Shown: one piece after another, positions 12,026 through 24,644 of the stretch | How the letters are laid out: every line of letters begins with the position of its first letter | Position numbering within the stretch: position 1 is the first letter of the stretch | DNA from: Leptidea sinapis | Lineage: Eukaryota > Arthropoda > Insecta > Lepidoptera > Pieridae | DNA: 64,000 bases | Reading direction: 5' to 3' | NCBI RefSeq assembly: GCF_905404315.1 | Contig: NC_066301.1 | Span: 7,068,001 to 7,132,000 of the forward strand | Translations under genes and position numbers: made by a program | The notes under the pieces: generated by a model | The model's input: the letters and a program-made list of their open reading frames with translations, nothing else | What the model was told of the DNA's origin: nothing | The model's database searches: none

Positions 12026-12457
12026 TAAGTAATAGCGGGATACTTTTATAATAATGATAATGATAAATAATGATAAGACTGCACATAGCGCATTGTTTCA
12101 TTTAAATATGTTAAACAAAAAATTAATTACACAAATAAAGACGATACATAGAAAATTTAAATAGATAAACGTTCTTTTACAACATTTTACTTTTTGCTAT
12201 TTCCAAGAAATTTCAATAAAACAATAGATAGTCTTTGCGCGCAATTTCATTTTGTCAAAATATATTCTTACTAGCCGTTCCAGACCGCCTCGCTGGGCGA
12301 ATTTTAAAAGAAGGGAACGTTGGAATTCGAAAAATTTGTAGCCATAAACCATCTAAGATAAATTTTGCATCGAATGGTGGTAGTTTCATGTCGGTACGAT
12401 CAGTGGTTTAGACGTTATTGAGCATCAAAAACCATTTTCATTATATATATTATATAC
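12026..12457. other. AT-rich DNA, nothing recognised
   Basis: No gene or matched repeat seen. Confidence 0.3.
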
Positions 12458-12800
12458 TAGCTGACTCGACAGACGTTATTCTGTACATAATAAAATACTG
12501 TTTTTTTATGAATTGTCAATAATATATCATAACATCAAGAACTATTTCGTAAAATATGCTCCCTGTTGTTATAATGAATTTGTTTCACAGCAGAACTGTC
12601 ACACAGTGCGTAAATACATTTTCTCATAGAAAATAATGTCCATAAAAAACAAATATTGGAAATAAAAATAATTATGGGTCCCAAATCGAAATAAAAACTA
12701 TACTATCTCTCAAGTTGGACTAAAATGCATTCCATGAAGTAATCCCCATTTAAATCCGTTCATTAGTTTAGGAGTCACGTAATTTATATATATTAAGATA
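12458..12800 (-). mobile_element. Helitron-like element, third subfamily
   Basis: Plus-strand ACTAGCTGACTCGACAGACG ... TCCGTTCATTAGTTTAGGAG; same order of blocks as 9243-9685, with a deletion of the middle part. Confidence 0.55.
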
Positions 12801-13224
12801 TAGATTTACATATTTTTATTAATTTATTAAAAAAGGCTTACCAACTAGATATACAATTAATATTAAGTATGATTACTTATAATATAAAATTTCTTATATT
12901 TAATAAAACCCTGATATATGATCCCATATCTGGGGGGGTATTTTCGTCGATGAAATAGTTTATAATTACTACTCCTAAAGATTTATTACTACACGCCGGG
13001 ACTTATTGAATAATACATATTTTTTGCCGTTGTCCAACACTTTTTAAAAGTCTACAGCCCTAAGGAGAAGTAGCAAGAAAATACGGTTACTTACTTTTTT
13101 AATATATAAAGCTTAAGAAAATATATAATTTAAATTATATTTATATATAGCTATAATGTAAATTAAATTAAATTTATTTATTTGCATAGATTGTGGTTAC
13201 TTAGTTTGTAGGTACTTAAACCGT

Positions 13225-13420
13225 TGTTGCACAGCACAATTACAAATAAATTGCCAGTCTCGTGCCAGATTTTGGCGAGACAACACGTCCTGAGGATACA
13301 GGCGAAACACGTGTCGAATTGTTTGAAGACGAATATTGGCGGAATTGGCACTAAAGAAGACTTAAATCATTTGTATAATTATGGATTTCCGCAAAGTAAT
13401 TACTTCAATAAATTTTCCTT
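13225..13420 (+). mobile_element. Penelope-like terminal repeat fragment
   Basis: This 190-bp segment recurs inverted at 31607-31790 and, more diverged, at 58600-58830 next to a Penelope GIY-YIG fragment. It includes the hammerhead-like motif annotated at 13280-13325. Confidence 0.5.
13280..13325 (+). ncRNA. Hammerhead-ribozyme-like motif, stem II eroded
   Basis: The core CTGAGGA (13290-13296) and GAAAC (13304-13308) plus GTC (13313-13315) are present, and stem I can form between AACACGTC and GAATTGTT with a 2x2 internal loop. The stem II segment is only TACAGGC, too short to pair, so this copy is probably inactive. Confidence 0.5.
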
Positions 13421-13811
13421 TTTTTTTCTTTTTTAATAAATTGCCATACAAATATTATAGTATCTAATATATAAATCCAACAAAATACTCAAACGACTTG
13501 TGTAAGCTATCCTCAAAAGAGTTGACAATCGTAGTAGTTTCATCAATCCACATACACTGTATATTATATTAGCAAAGGTATGCGAATAATATATATAAAA
13601 TAACTTAAAAAAAATATTCTTACCTACTAAAATTAATGGACGATGTGGGCTTCGAATCGTTTCTAGGGCTACGTCCAACTGAGTCAACCGTCCGTGTCAA
13701 TTGTCATAATTTTAAATCCACTATATATATATACTTATAATAAATTTTAAAATGGTTTCTTTCAATATGTGCGTGTATGTGTTCTGATCATCATTACATT
13801 TATATATAAGA

Positions 13812-14098
13812 CTAGCTGACCCAGCAAACGTTGTATTGCCGATATTAAAATCGCGATACAAAAGTAACTGTTGATCGTAGATGGGTGAAAATTTGAAGTT
13901 GTATGTATTTTTTAATGCTGACTCATAATCAAATAAATTTAAAAAAAAAAATAAAAAAAAATCGTGTGGATCACCCTTAACATTTAGGGGGATGTAAAAT
14001 AGATGTTGTCCGATTCTCAGACCGACTAAAATTTCATGAGAATCGGTCAAGCCGTTTCGGAGGAGTTCAACACCATGACACGAGAATTTTATATATTA
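13812..14098 (-). mobile_element. Helitron-like element, first subfamily (in duplication copy 1)
   Basis: Plus-strand ACTAGCTGACCCAGCAAACG at one end and CATGACACGAGAATTTTATA at the other. Read on the minus strand it has a TC-type start and a GGGTCAGCTAGT end. The frame across it is repeat sequence. Confidence 0.65.
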
Positions 14099-15458
14099 GA
14101 TTAGTTTGAAGCTTTGAAGACTGAAGGCAAGGAGCACGACATCCTTCTCTCATAATCGTTACACGACTCACGCCCACGTAAAAAAACGGTTTATTTACGG
14201 TAAAACATCCGCGTGGATTTTTATCCGCAAGTGCATGCAGCTTCATAGGATTTCCAATTTAGGAGGAACACCGCGTGAAAATATCGCAATGTGTAAGCAC
14301 TGATATCGTCAACAAAAATCGTAAACAAAATTAGTTTTCTGGCAATTTCGGATATATTGTACAAATTTATCCTTCAATTTGATGCTCTATAATAATTGGG
14401 CGAACATGATATCTTCTCCGTCTTTTATTCCCTAATTTGCGTAGGTAGTACGCACGTATTAAAGAGGTTTGTATACGCGAAATCACGTTTTGTTGTAAGC
14501 TGTGCTCTAAACGCGCGCTAACTGTGTACGCGCTACGCTGAACCGAAGTCAGTGCTGACCGTCGGTCAAGCACTAAACGCAGCCTTAAACGTGTATTTTG
14601 TCTATAATATTGTAAATAATTCACGAAAAACATTCAAAGAATGACCATTGAGTTGCTTGTATCTCCTAAATGGCTTTGCTTCTTCCTAACAAATGCAATG
14701 AGGATTGAATTAATGTATTGTTCTTTGTAGTTTCACAACGGACCTATAAGTATGGTGTCATGACAGTCTGGCCGTTCCTTCCTCTCTGACTCCATCTGAC
14801 AATATCTTAGCCCTCCTGACAGTATCCGATAGTCTATCTGACGCTAGTGTCAGAGATTGTGTGACATCCTCGGACACAGCTCCTTCCAGTGGCAGACCTA
14901 CAAATTTACCCTCATTATCTATCAACTTCTGCCGTCTCAAGTAAAGGTAATTTTAACATTTTCAGTAAAACTCTAGATACGAAGATTAACCCAACTCAGG
15001 CGTTTTGTAGTGCTTCTTTAGAAGATAATTTCTTACCGTGTAAAAAATAGTCCAAATCGCGGACTAAATAGTGATCGATTGGGGCCAATTCTAGCGAGAA
15101 CGAATGATGTCGCTAAGTTTCTAGATCTGGGTCGTGGTCGGTTTCTTAGCCTTTTAAATTTTTTAATATAAAGACATTATTTATGTCAAAACATTAAGAT
15201 TCCAAGTAAGAATGTTTGTCTCGTCATATTAATAATAATATGATCATCACAAAACCGCGCGTCATCAGCTTTATCAACTTTTCATCTAAATCTGAGAATT
15301 ATTTCGAAAGTTATAATCTAAATATCTAACACACAAGAATTGTTAAAATATGCATACACTATTCATGCGCCCGCGGCGCTCGTGTCACTTCAACTCAATA
15401 ATATAGAGTCAATGTGCTAGATTGACGAGCACAGCATTATTCCTTCTTAAAATAAAGA

Positions 15459-15913
15459 CAGGTTGGCCGAGAAGTTGACGTCCAAAGCTAAAATTTGATA
15501 GCTTCATAGTGATGAGTATCCGAATCACCCCTATGTATGTTCTACAATTTTGCGTAGTTTAGAACATAATATTTTTTCCCCTTTTATCCACTTTTTTCAC
15601 CTAATTGTCGTTTAGGACTTTGTTCTAATTTGTTTTGAAAACTTATAGTTAATTTTATTGTTGATAATTATTAACTACAGTTGCAATAACCACATCACAA
15701 ACTATGAATAGTTTCGACAATGCGGAACTAGTTTAGAATTGAGTCGTAAGTTCAAGATAACTGCTCCAGTTAAATTCGTGAAAATGTTCAGGGTACCAAA
15801 AAAAAATTGGGTGTTGACTTCTAACTTTTTTTAACAAACTTCCCGGAACATTGGCCAATAAAATGAGCCAAATTCAAATTTTAGCTTTGGACGTCAACTT
15901 CTCGGCCACCCTG
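15459..15913. mobile_element. MITE with 40-bp terminal inverted repeats (copy 1)
   Basis: Left end CAGGTTGGCCGAGAAGTTGA..., right end ...TCAACTTCTCGGCCACCCTG, inverted over about 40 bp with one or two mismatches. About 455 bp, no coding frame. Confidence 0.85.
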
Positions 15914-16068
15914 TATATTAATTGACCATGACCAATCACAAGCTAGTTTAATATTCAAAATACTAAGGAACATATTCTAAAAGTAGCTCAGTGTGTATGA
16001 CCAGTCAATAAAAATCAGTTACAGTAACAAAAGATTCACTTTCCTTTTCTATCTAGTGTATCTCCGTT

Positions 16069-16970
16069 AGAGATAGAGTTGCCAACCCTACTATATAATA
16101 TAGTATCCTACTATATTAGAGACCCGACTACTATATTGTTAAAAAAGCATACAGCAGGTGAATATTTCTGTCTCTTCCACAAAAGCCATTACTGAAGTGT
16201 TGAAGTTGAGGATTTTCTATTTCTAAAATGAATAACAGCATTAATAACGTGGTACTACTAGACACCACTAAAGTTAGGATATCATCCCCACCATCTGGAT
16301 GTATGGCGGTCCTCCACAGTGCGGTTTTCAAGGAGCTTTCTTCCACGTACTACAAAGCTGTGGAGTGAACTTCCTTGTGCGGTGTTTCCGGGACGATACG
16401 ACATGGGTACCTTAAAAAAAAGCGGGTACACCTTCCTTAAAAGCCGGCAACGCTCCTATGATTCTTTTGGTGTTGCAAGAAATTGTGGGCAGCGGTGATC
16501 ACTTAACAACAACCCGTACGCTCGTTTGTCCTCCTATTCCATAAAAAATAAAAAAAGTTGTAGTTGCAACAAGTTCTCAGTAACTTTAGCAGTAAATATT
16601 TTATAAATAATAATATAATTTCTCCTCTCAATATATTTTCAGTAACAACAACTGGCGAGATCAATAGCTAGGAAGTATGCAATAAAAAATTATTAATAAA
16701 GGTAAAATCCTAAAGGGTAGCAAAAATTATTATTTTAAGAAATAAAGTTAGTAGTAGGTAAGTAGGTACCTATTTTGAGACCTACTATTTTTTTCCATAT
16801 TTTCGTAATTTTGTAGGTAAAAATTTCAGAACTACTACTATTGACCGACAAATAATCTTAATCCTAAATTGGCATATTTGTAAAGTTATTTGTGAGTCTA
16901 TTGTTATGTTATATTTAAAAGCTGTTGGATTATTAGAAAATAAATAAAAAATAAAGAGTTGGCAACCCTA
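16069..16970 (+). mobile_element. Non-autonomous element bounded by GTTG(C/G)CAACCCTA, with LINE tail inserted
   Basis: Starts GAGTTGCCAACCCTACTA and ends GAGTTGGCAACCCTAG. A relative, inverted, lies at 24645-25165 and lacks the LINE segment. Here the segment 16265-16550 matches the 3' end of LINE family 2 (GGATATCATCCCCACCATCT ... CCATAAAAAATAAAAA), so the LINE inserted into this element before the tandem duplication. Confidence 0.55.
16265..16550 (+). pseudogene. LINE family 2 3' tail (copy 1)
   Basis: A 5'-truncated tail encoding remnants of RTTKLW, ELPCAVFPG and MGTL-KSGYTFLKSRQ, followed by an A-rich end. Broken frame. Confidence 0.65.
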
Positions 16971-17763
16971 GTTAGATATATTCTTCTCCGTAGCACGCTT
17001 TATCTTATAGGTACTTACAGCTAAACAAATCGTGCGAGACTATAGACGATAGAGCGTATAGAACGCTAGAATATTACTAGTCTATGGTCCGGTTTATTCC
17101 CGACCATTTGACGGTTCGTTCTTAATTGTAGAGAAATATTAATGTCGAAACCGTAACACATTAAAAAATACTACGTTTAAAAAAACCGACTTCAAAAACT
17201 GAAAAGCATCAAATAACTAAAAATTTATTTTATTACATCTCTTATGCAAACCTTTACCTTTAATATTAATAAAATACTATTATTTCTATGTGGTACTCGG
17301 AGTAATCGGTGTACATACATAAAAAATACCGATCGAATTGAGAACCTCCTCCTTTTTGTAGGCGGTTAAAAACATTGTGCTTGGAAGTCTGAGAGATTAG
17401 CCATAAGCAAGTCCACGCGTCCCGGCTTTGTTTACTGTTTGAGACCGTGTTTATGATCGATATTCTATCGTATGTGTTGTTACCTGTTAAACAAATTGTA
17501 CTTTAAATGTCAATAGCTGAATCACAAAGGTATGCGAATAATATATATAAAAAAACATAAAAAAAATATTCTTACCTACTAAAATTAATGGACGATGTGG
17601 GCTTCGAATCGTTTCTAGGGCTACGTCCAACTGAGTCAACCGTCCATGTCAATTGTCATAATTTTAAATCCACTATATATATATACTTATAATAAATTTT
17701 AAAATGGTTTCTTTCAATATGTGCGTGTATGTGTTCTGATCATCATGTCATTTATATATTAGA

Positions 17764-18046
17764 CTAGCTGACCCAGCAAACGTTGTATTGCCGATATTAA
17801 AATCGCGATACAAAAGTAACTGTTGATCGTAGATGGGTGAAAATTTGAAGTTGTATGTATTTTTTAATGCTGACTCATAATCAAATAAATTTAAAAAAAA
17901 ATAAAAAAAATCGTGTGGATCACCCTTAACATTTAGGGGGATGTAAAATAGATGTTGTCCGATTCTCAGACCGACTAAAATTTCATGAGAATCGGTCAAG
18001 CCGTTTCGGAGGAGTTCAACACCATGACACGAGAATTTCATATATT
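17764..18046 (-). mobile_element. Helitron-like element, first subfamily (in duplication copy 2)
   Basis: Copy of 13812-14098 carried by the tandem duplication, with minor poly-A length changes. Confidence 0.65.
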
Positions 18047-19399
18047 AGATTAGTTTGAAGCTTTGAAGACTGAAGGCAGAGAGCACGACATCCTTCTCTC
18101 ATAATCGTTACGCGACTGAGTGGTCACGATTCACGCCCACGTAAAAAAACGGTTTATTTACGGTAAAACATCCGCGTGGATTTTTATCCGCAAGTGCATG
18201 CAGCTTCATAGGATTTCCAATTTAGGAGGAACACCGCGTGAAAATATCGCAATGTGTAAGCACTGACATCGTCAACAAAATTAGTTTTCTGGCAATTTCG
18301 GATATATTGTACAAATTTCTCCTTCAATTTGATGCTCTATAATAATTGGGCGAACATGATATCTTCTCCGTCTTTTATTCCCTAATTTGCGTAGATTCAT
18401 TTTTCTTCGCAATTGTATACGGGAGATCACGTTTTGTTGTAATCTGTGCTCTAAACGCGCGCTAACTGTGTCCGCGCTACGCTGAACCGAAGTCAGTGCT
18501 GACAGTCGGTCAAGCACTAAACGCAGCCTTAAACGTGTATTTTGTCTATAATATTGTAAATAATTCACGAAAAACATTCAAAGAATGACCATTGAGTTGC
18601 TTGTATCTCCTAAATGGCTTTGCTTCTTCCTAACAAATGCAATGAGGATTGAATTAATGTATTGTTCTTTGTAGTTTCACAACGGACCTATAAGTATGGT
18701 GTCATGACAGTCTGGCCGTTCCTTCCTCTCTGACTCCATCTGACAATATCTTAGCCCTCCTGAGTATCCGATAGTCTATCTGACGCTAGTGTCAGAGATT
18801 GTGTGACATTCTCGGACACAGCTCCTTCCAGTGTCAGTCCTACAAATTTACCCTCATTATCTATCAACTTCTGCCGTCTCAAGTAAAGGTAATTTTAACA
18901 TTTTCAGTAAAACTCTAGATACGAAGATTAACCCAACTCAGGCGTTTTGTAGTGCTTCTTTAGAAGATAATTTCTTACCGTGTAAAAATAGTCCAAATCG
19001 CGGACTAAATAGTGATCGATTGGGGCCAATTCTAGCGAGAACGAATGATGTCGCTAAGTTTCTAGATCTGGGTCGTGGTCGGTTTCTTAGCCTTTTAAAT
19101 TTTTTAATATAAAGACATTATTTATGTCAAAACATTAAGATTCCAAGTAAGAATGTTTGTCTCGTCATATTAATAATAATATGATCATCACAAAACCGCG
19201 CGTCATCAGCTTTATCAACTTTTCATCTAAATCTGAGAATTATTTCGAAAGTTATAATCTAAATATCTAACACACAAGAATTGTTAAAATATGCATACAT
19301 TATTCATGCGCCCGCGGCGCTCGTGTCACTTCAACTCAATAATATAGAGTCAATGTGCTAGATTGACGAGCACAGCATTATTCCTTCTTAAAATAAAGA

Positions 19400-19862
19400 C
19401 AGGTTGGCCGAGAAGTTGACGTCCAAAGCTAAAATTTGATAGCTTCATAGTGATGAGTATCCGAATCACCCCTATGTATGTTCTACAATTTTGCGTAGTT
19501 TAGAACATAATATTTTTTCCCCTTTTATCCACTTCACCTAATTTTTTCACCTAATTGTCGTTTAGGACTTTGTTCTAATTTGTTTTGAAAACTTATAGTT
19601 AATTTTATTGTTGATAATTATTAACTACAGTTGCAATAACCACATCACAAACTATGAATAGTTTCTACAATGCGGAACTAGTTTAGAATTGAGTCGTAAG
19701 TTCAAGATAACTGCTCCAGTTAAATTCGTGAAAATGTTCAGGGTATCAAAAAAAATTGGGTGTTGACTTCTAACTTTTTTTAACAAACTTCCCGGAACAT
19801 TGGCCAATAAAATGAGCCAAATTCAAATTTTAGCTTTGGACGTCAACTTCTCGGCCACCCTG
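19400..19862. mobile_element. MITE with 40-bp terminal inverted repeats (copy 2)
   Basis: The same MITE in the second duplication unit; it has an extra CACCTAATTTTTT near 19533. Confidence 0.85.
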
Positions 19863-20016
19863 TATATTAATTGACCATGACCAATCACAAGCTAGTTTAA
19901 TATTCAAAATACTAAGGAACATATTCTAAAAGTAGCTCAGTGTGTATGACCAGTCAATAAAAATCAGTTACAGTAACAAAAGATTCACTTTCCTTTTCTA
20001 TCTAGTGTATCTCCGT

Positions 20017-20930
20017 TAGAGATAGAGTTGCCAACCCTACTATATAATATAGTATCCTACTATATTAGAGACCCGACTACTATATTGTTAAAAAAGCATA
20101 CAGCAGGTGAATATTTCTGTCTCTTCCACAAAAGCCATTACTGAAGTGTTGAAGTTGAGGATTTTCTATTTCTAAAATGAATAACAGCATTAATAACGTG
20201 GTACTACTAGACACCACTAAAGTTAGGATATCATCCCCACCATCTGGATGTATGGCGGTCCTCCACAGTGCGGTTTTCAAGGAGCTTTCTTCCACGTACT
20301 ACAAAGCTGTGGAGTGAACTTCCTTGTGCGGTGTTTCCGGGACGATACGACATGGGTACCTTAAAAAAAAAGCGGGTACACCTTCCTTAAAAGCCGGCAA
20401 CGCTCCTATGATTCTTTTGGTGTTGCAAGAAATTGTGGGCAGCGGTGATCACTTAACAACAACCCGTACGCTCGTTTGTCCTCCTATTCCATAAAAAATA
20501 AAAAAAGTTGTAGTTGCAACAAGTTCTCAGTAACTTTAGCAGTAAATATTTTATAAATAATAATATAATTTCTCCTCTCAATATATTTTCAGTAACAACA
20601 ACTGGCGAGATCAATAGCTAGGAAGTATGCAATAAAAAAATATTAATAAAGGTAAAACCCTAAAGGGTAGCAAAAATTATTATTTTAAGAAATAAAGTTA
20701 GTAGTAGGTAAGTAGGTACCTATTTTGAGACCTACTATTTTTTTTTCCATATTTTCGTAATTTTGTAGGTAAAAATTTCAGAACTACTACTATTGACCGA
20801 CAAATAATCTTAATCCTAAATTGGCATATTTGTAAAGTTATTTGTGAGTCTATTGTTATGTTATATTTAAAAGCAGTTGGATTATTAGAAAATAAATAAA
20901 AAATAAAGAGTTGGCAACCCTAGTTAGAGA
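20017..20930 (+). mobile_element. Second copy of the GTTG(C/G)CAACCCTA element with LINE tail
   Basis: Duplication copy of 16069-16970; the LINE tail is at about 20213-20500. Confidence 0.55.
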
Positions 20931-21471
20931 TATTCTTCTCTGTAGCACGCTTTATCTTATAGGTACTTACAGCTAAACAAATCGTGCGAGACTATAGACA
21001 ATAGAGCGTATAGAACGCTAGAATATTATTAGTCTATGGTCCGGTTTATTCCCGACCATTTGACGGTTCGTTCTTAATTGTAGAGAAATATTAATGTCGA
21101 AACCGTAACACATTAAAAAAACCGACTTCAAAAACTGAAAAGTATCAAATAACTAAAAATTTATTTTATTACACCTCTTATGCAAACCTTTACCTTTAAT
21201 ATTAATAAAATACTATTATTTATATGTGGTACTCGGAGTAATCGGTGTACATACATAAAAAATACCGATCGAATTGAGAACCTCCTCCTTTTTGTAGGCG
21301 GTTAAAAACATTGTGCTTGGAAGTCTGAGAGATTAGCCATAAGCAAGTCCACGCGTCCCGGCTTTGTTTACTGTTTGAGACCGTGTTTATGATCGATATT
21401 CTATCGTATGTGTTGTTACCTGTTAAACAAATTGTACTTTAAATGTCAATAGCTGAATCACCATTTTCTTA

Positions 21472-23220
21472 GAATATTTACTCCTCGACTGCGTGGCCAA
21501 AGACTAACTTAACTCGGTCTAAGCTTGTTTCTGGTATTGAATAATCTATTAAGATTCAGGAAAAAAAAATTAGTAATGTTCAACTTAATATGCATGGATA
21601 CGATTTATTGGCCAGTTCTCATACACTTTTTTATACAAAAAAAATAGTAGATCGAAAATCACACGACCTTTATTTTAAGGTAGCAGTATTTTAATCAATT
21701 ACTTTAAAAATATATGAAATTATTATTATTCCTTGTTGCTTTACTTGATATTTCCCTTTATTTTTTTTGCTGCCACAATATACATTCATTCATTCAGACA
21801 TGAACGAATGAAACTTTATGAATAACAAACACAAACCACACAGACTACTACAAGTAAAAAAGACTTACAGACGAAAGAAAAATTAAGTATAAATAACATA
21901 AAAAAAAAACAAAAAGCAAAAAATACAAATAATATATGTATAATATTATAGTGATTATCATTAAAAAAAAATTACAATTTAAAAGTACTGTGTGGCAGTT
22001 ATTGTTATCAAAAGGAACTGTCTCAGCGTCATTCTGAAATGGTATAATACCAACACAGCGCTGATTTTCAGCAGCCCCCTGGTGATCCATTGAGTAACAT
22101 GAGTACATTAAATTTAAAAATTCAGAGCTGAAAAATAAATTGTGCCATACTGCGACCAACTTATTGAACGCCATATTACATATTTATGCATTATTTGAAC
22201 ATATTATTTTCTAAAAAGAGGATTTTCTAAGTTCTATTAGGTAAATTTGCAACGAATATCACGTCAATATCATAGGACAAGTAAAATATAGGATAATACG
22301 TGGAAAATTACCTTGCCAATTGTGATTTTCTACTTAATTAAAGAAGATTTGTGGTACCTACTATGATTTTCCTTAAAGATGTTGAGATAAATTTCATAAT
22401 GATCGTCCGAGGGAGTGGGGTTTTTGATAGGAAGGCTTCTTGGAGAGAAATAAACAGCTACACAAATAAATTTTGAGAAACACACCGTTCATACAATTTT
22501 GTTTTTGTGTTTTAATCCTTGAAGTGAGGAATATCACTTTAAAAGCATAACAAATTGTTTAAATAAACAGCTATCCCTGAAAAGTGAAGAAGTAATAAAT
22601 AAATCCAGAGCTTATGTCATAGAATAATCAGTAAGAATATAGTCTAGAGACATTGAACAATATTTGGACACTACAGTACATAATTATAATTGTGAACTTC
22701 CGGGACAAATGTATAATGGTGACTTACACTGACTTTCGTATTTGTACAAAAATTGGAAGGTCTTAGGTCCAAAAGGATACAAAAATCTATATCACATATG
22801 ACCTAGTGATAAAAAGACATTTGTACAATCATAATTACTTGGCGCCGTGTTTCCATACGCCAGACTACCTAAAGCTGTGCTAAATAAATTTGCCCAGAAT
22901 GGTGCCTAATCGGAATTGCTGCTGAAGCCCATGTTTTTTTCGAATACATCCCCAATGACTTTAATAACTACCTTGAGAAGACTAAAGAAAAACCAGAACA
23001 ATTAATTACATAAAAAACGAACGACTGGATCGAAAAGAGCCTTCGCCTTGATAGTAACCGATTTTTTCGATTTTTGTTACTGTGAAGTGCTGCTTCTATC
23101 CTTCAACGAATAAAGATTGTAGGTAAATTAATATGTTTATATGTAAACAGGACAAACGTAGTAATATCTTTGAATTTACTTAGGTCATGTAAGTGTGGGT
23201 TCTCATTAATAATGCCACCA
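21472..23220. other. Unassigned, AT-rich
   Basis: Long A/T runs; an inverted CATTCATTCATTCAGACATG / GAATGAAACTTTATGAATAA patch near 21785. Frames such as 21848-22174 on the minus strand are low-complexity and not gene-like. Confidence 0.35.
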
Positions 23221-23545
23221 TTTTTTATTTTTTTAATTATGAAAATAAGGGAGGAGACGAGCAGCACGTGCAGATTCATACGCCTTGCCCATCATACAAT
23301 GCAGGGCCGCTCAGGAATCTTGAAAAACTCAAAAATTCTGAACGAAACTACAATTACGCTTGTCACCTTGAGACATAAGATGTTAAGTCTCATTTGCCCA
23401 GTAATTTCACTAGCTATATAGCGGCCTTCAGATCGAAACACAATAATGTTTACACAATACTGCTTCACGACAGAAATAGGTGCCGTTGTGGTACCCATAA
23501 TCTAGCCGGCATTCTGTGCAAAGGAGCCTCCGACTGGTATTCCGT
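23221..23545 (+). mobile_element. Interspersed repeat R1 (longest copy)
   Basis: The most complete copy of the unit: poly-T/ATGAAAATAAGGG start, GACGAGCAGCACGTGCAG, CAATGCAGGGCCGCTCAGGA, CTTGTCACCTTGAGACATAA, AGTCTCATTTGCCCAGTAAT, GCGGCCTTCAGATCGAAACA and an end near TGTGCAAAGGAGCCTCCGAC. It recurs at 11795, 30431, 33009, 36068 and in fragments. No tRNA box is obvious, so its class is open. Confidence 0.7.
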
Positions 23546-23572
23546 AGTCCATATTATTATGTTTATTATATA

Positions 23573-23923
23573 CTAGCTGACCCGGCAAACGTTGTTTTGC
23601 CATATAAAGTATAATTCACGCGATAGTTTTATAAGTAATAAAATATTGCCTATATTATAGCCTGTACATCATTTTGTTCTATTGTCAATAGTTTTTGCAG
23701 CGCACGCAAAAATAGGTTTTCGATTTTACACCTTGTGTTACAAAATAGCAATTTTATTACGGATCCCTAATTTTGAAAAAATATTATATAGCCTATAGCC
23801 TTCCTCGATAGATGGACTACCCAACACTGAAAGAATCATTCAAATCGGACCAGTAGTACCAGAGATTAGCGCGTTCAAACAAACAAACAAACACTGCAGC
23901 TTTATAATATTAGTATAGATTAT
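23573..23923 (-). mobile_element. Helitron-like element, second subfamily
   Basis: Near-identical to 6018-6381 from ACTAGCTGACCCGGCAAACG through TTCAAACAAACAAACAAACA to TTAGTATAGAT. Confidence 0.65.
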
Positions 23924-24644
23924 TACTCTTTAGATCCATTGTATAAAGCAGTTGTTTCAGTCTTCCTGACTTGACTGATGGCTTCATGGAACGCATTTTA
24001 CAATTTACAAGTCCTGAAGAGGCGGTACCTGTAAATTGTATTCCTCTTACCTCTTAGGTTATCTTTAATTTTTGGAAATAAAAAAAAATGAGAATTTGCA
24101 GTTTCCGATGCATTACATTAATTAATTAACGTAATGTGACGATATAACGAAAAGAAAACGTTGACATGATGAAGAACTTGGCTGCGAGGACGTGGTGGCT
24201 TTCAGGCATCTTTATATATACTTAAAACAATCTGCAGTAATTGTCCTTTGGTTTTCAAGCGTTGTGTAATGACCAGATTTGCCGGAAAAAGAAGTAACCA
24301 TTATATATACTTCGATTTTCCTTAATTTTCGTAGTCAAATCTCTAGTAGGCTTTCTTTCAGGTTCAAAACAATGTACCCAGGTTTCATTAAGTACTTTTT
24401 TATTATTAGTAACTATCTAATTATAAATTTCCTTTAGTTTTGAGAACTTCCAAGTCCTTATATTTTCAAACAAGCCTGTTAAAATAATGTTATAACGTGT
24501 CCCGGGCACTCACAAGAGCCTCGTGTACTGATCAACGAGGGAGCGGGACTTACATCACTAATGCGAACGCTATTTTGGTGTCTGCATTCTGCAGCGTGTG
24601 TGTGTGTGTGCGCGCAGTCAACAGCTCAGTCAGTCTCAGCTAGG
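23924..24644. other. Unassigned; TG microsatellite near 24597-24612
   Basis: No gene recognised. CACAAGAGCCTCGTGTACTG and a CAGTCAACAGCTCAGTCAGT tract are the only notable words. Confidence 0.3.

Larger units (their letters stand above)
13573..17524 (+). repeat. Tandem duplication, copy 1 (3952 bp)
   Basis: Begins CAAAGGTATGCGAATAATAT and runs to ...ATAGCTGAATCA, then the same sequence starts again at 17525. It contains a tRNA-like SINE scrap (13633-13705), a Helitron-like element (13812-14098), a MITE with 40-bp TIRs (15459-15913) and a TE carrying a LINE tail (16069-16970). Copies differ by scattered substitutions and small indels. The frames inside (for example 14367-14633) have no recognisable product. 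Confidence 0.93.
17525..21471 (+). repeat. Tandem duplication, copy 2 (about 3947 bp)
   Basis: Direct repeat of 13573-17524, ending at ATAGCTGAATCAC before sequence not found in copy 1. Differences include a 13-bp loss near 18268, a 14-bp gain near 18119 and a short block near 18395-18425 that is quite different from copy 1. Confidence 0.93.

Noticed and set aside
18831..19112. 93-aa gene in the tandem duplication
   Set aside because: The same frame is broken in the other copy (at 15050) by a one-base change, and the protein is not recognisable.
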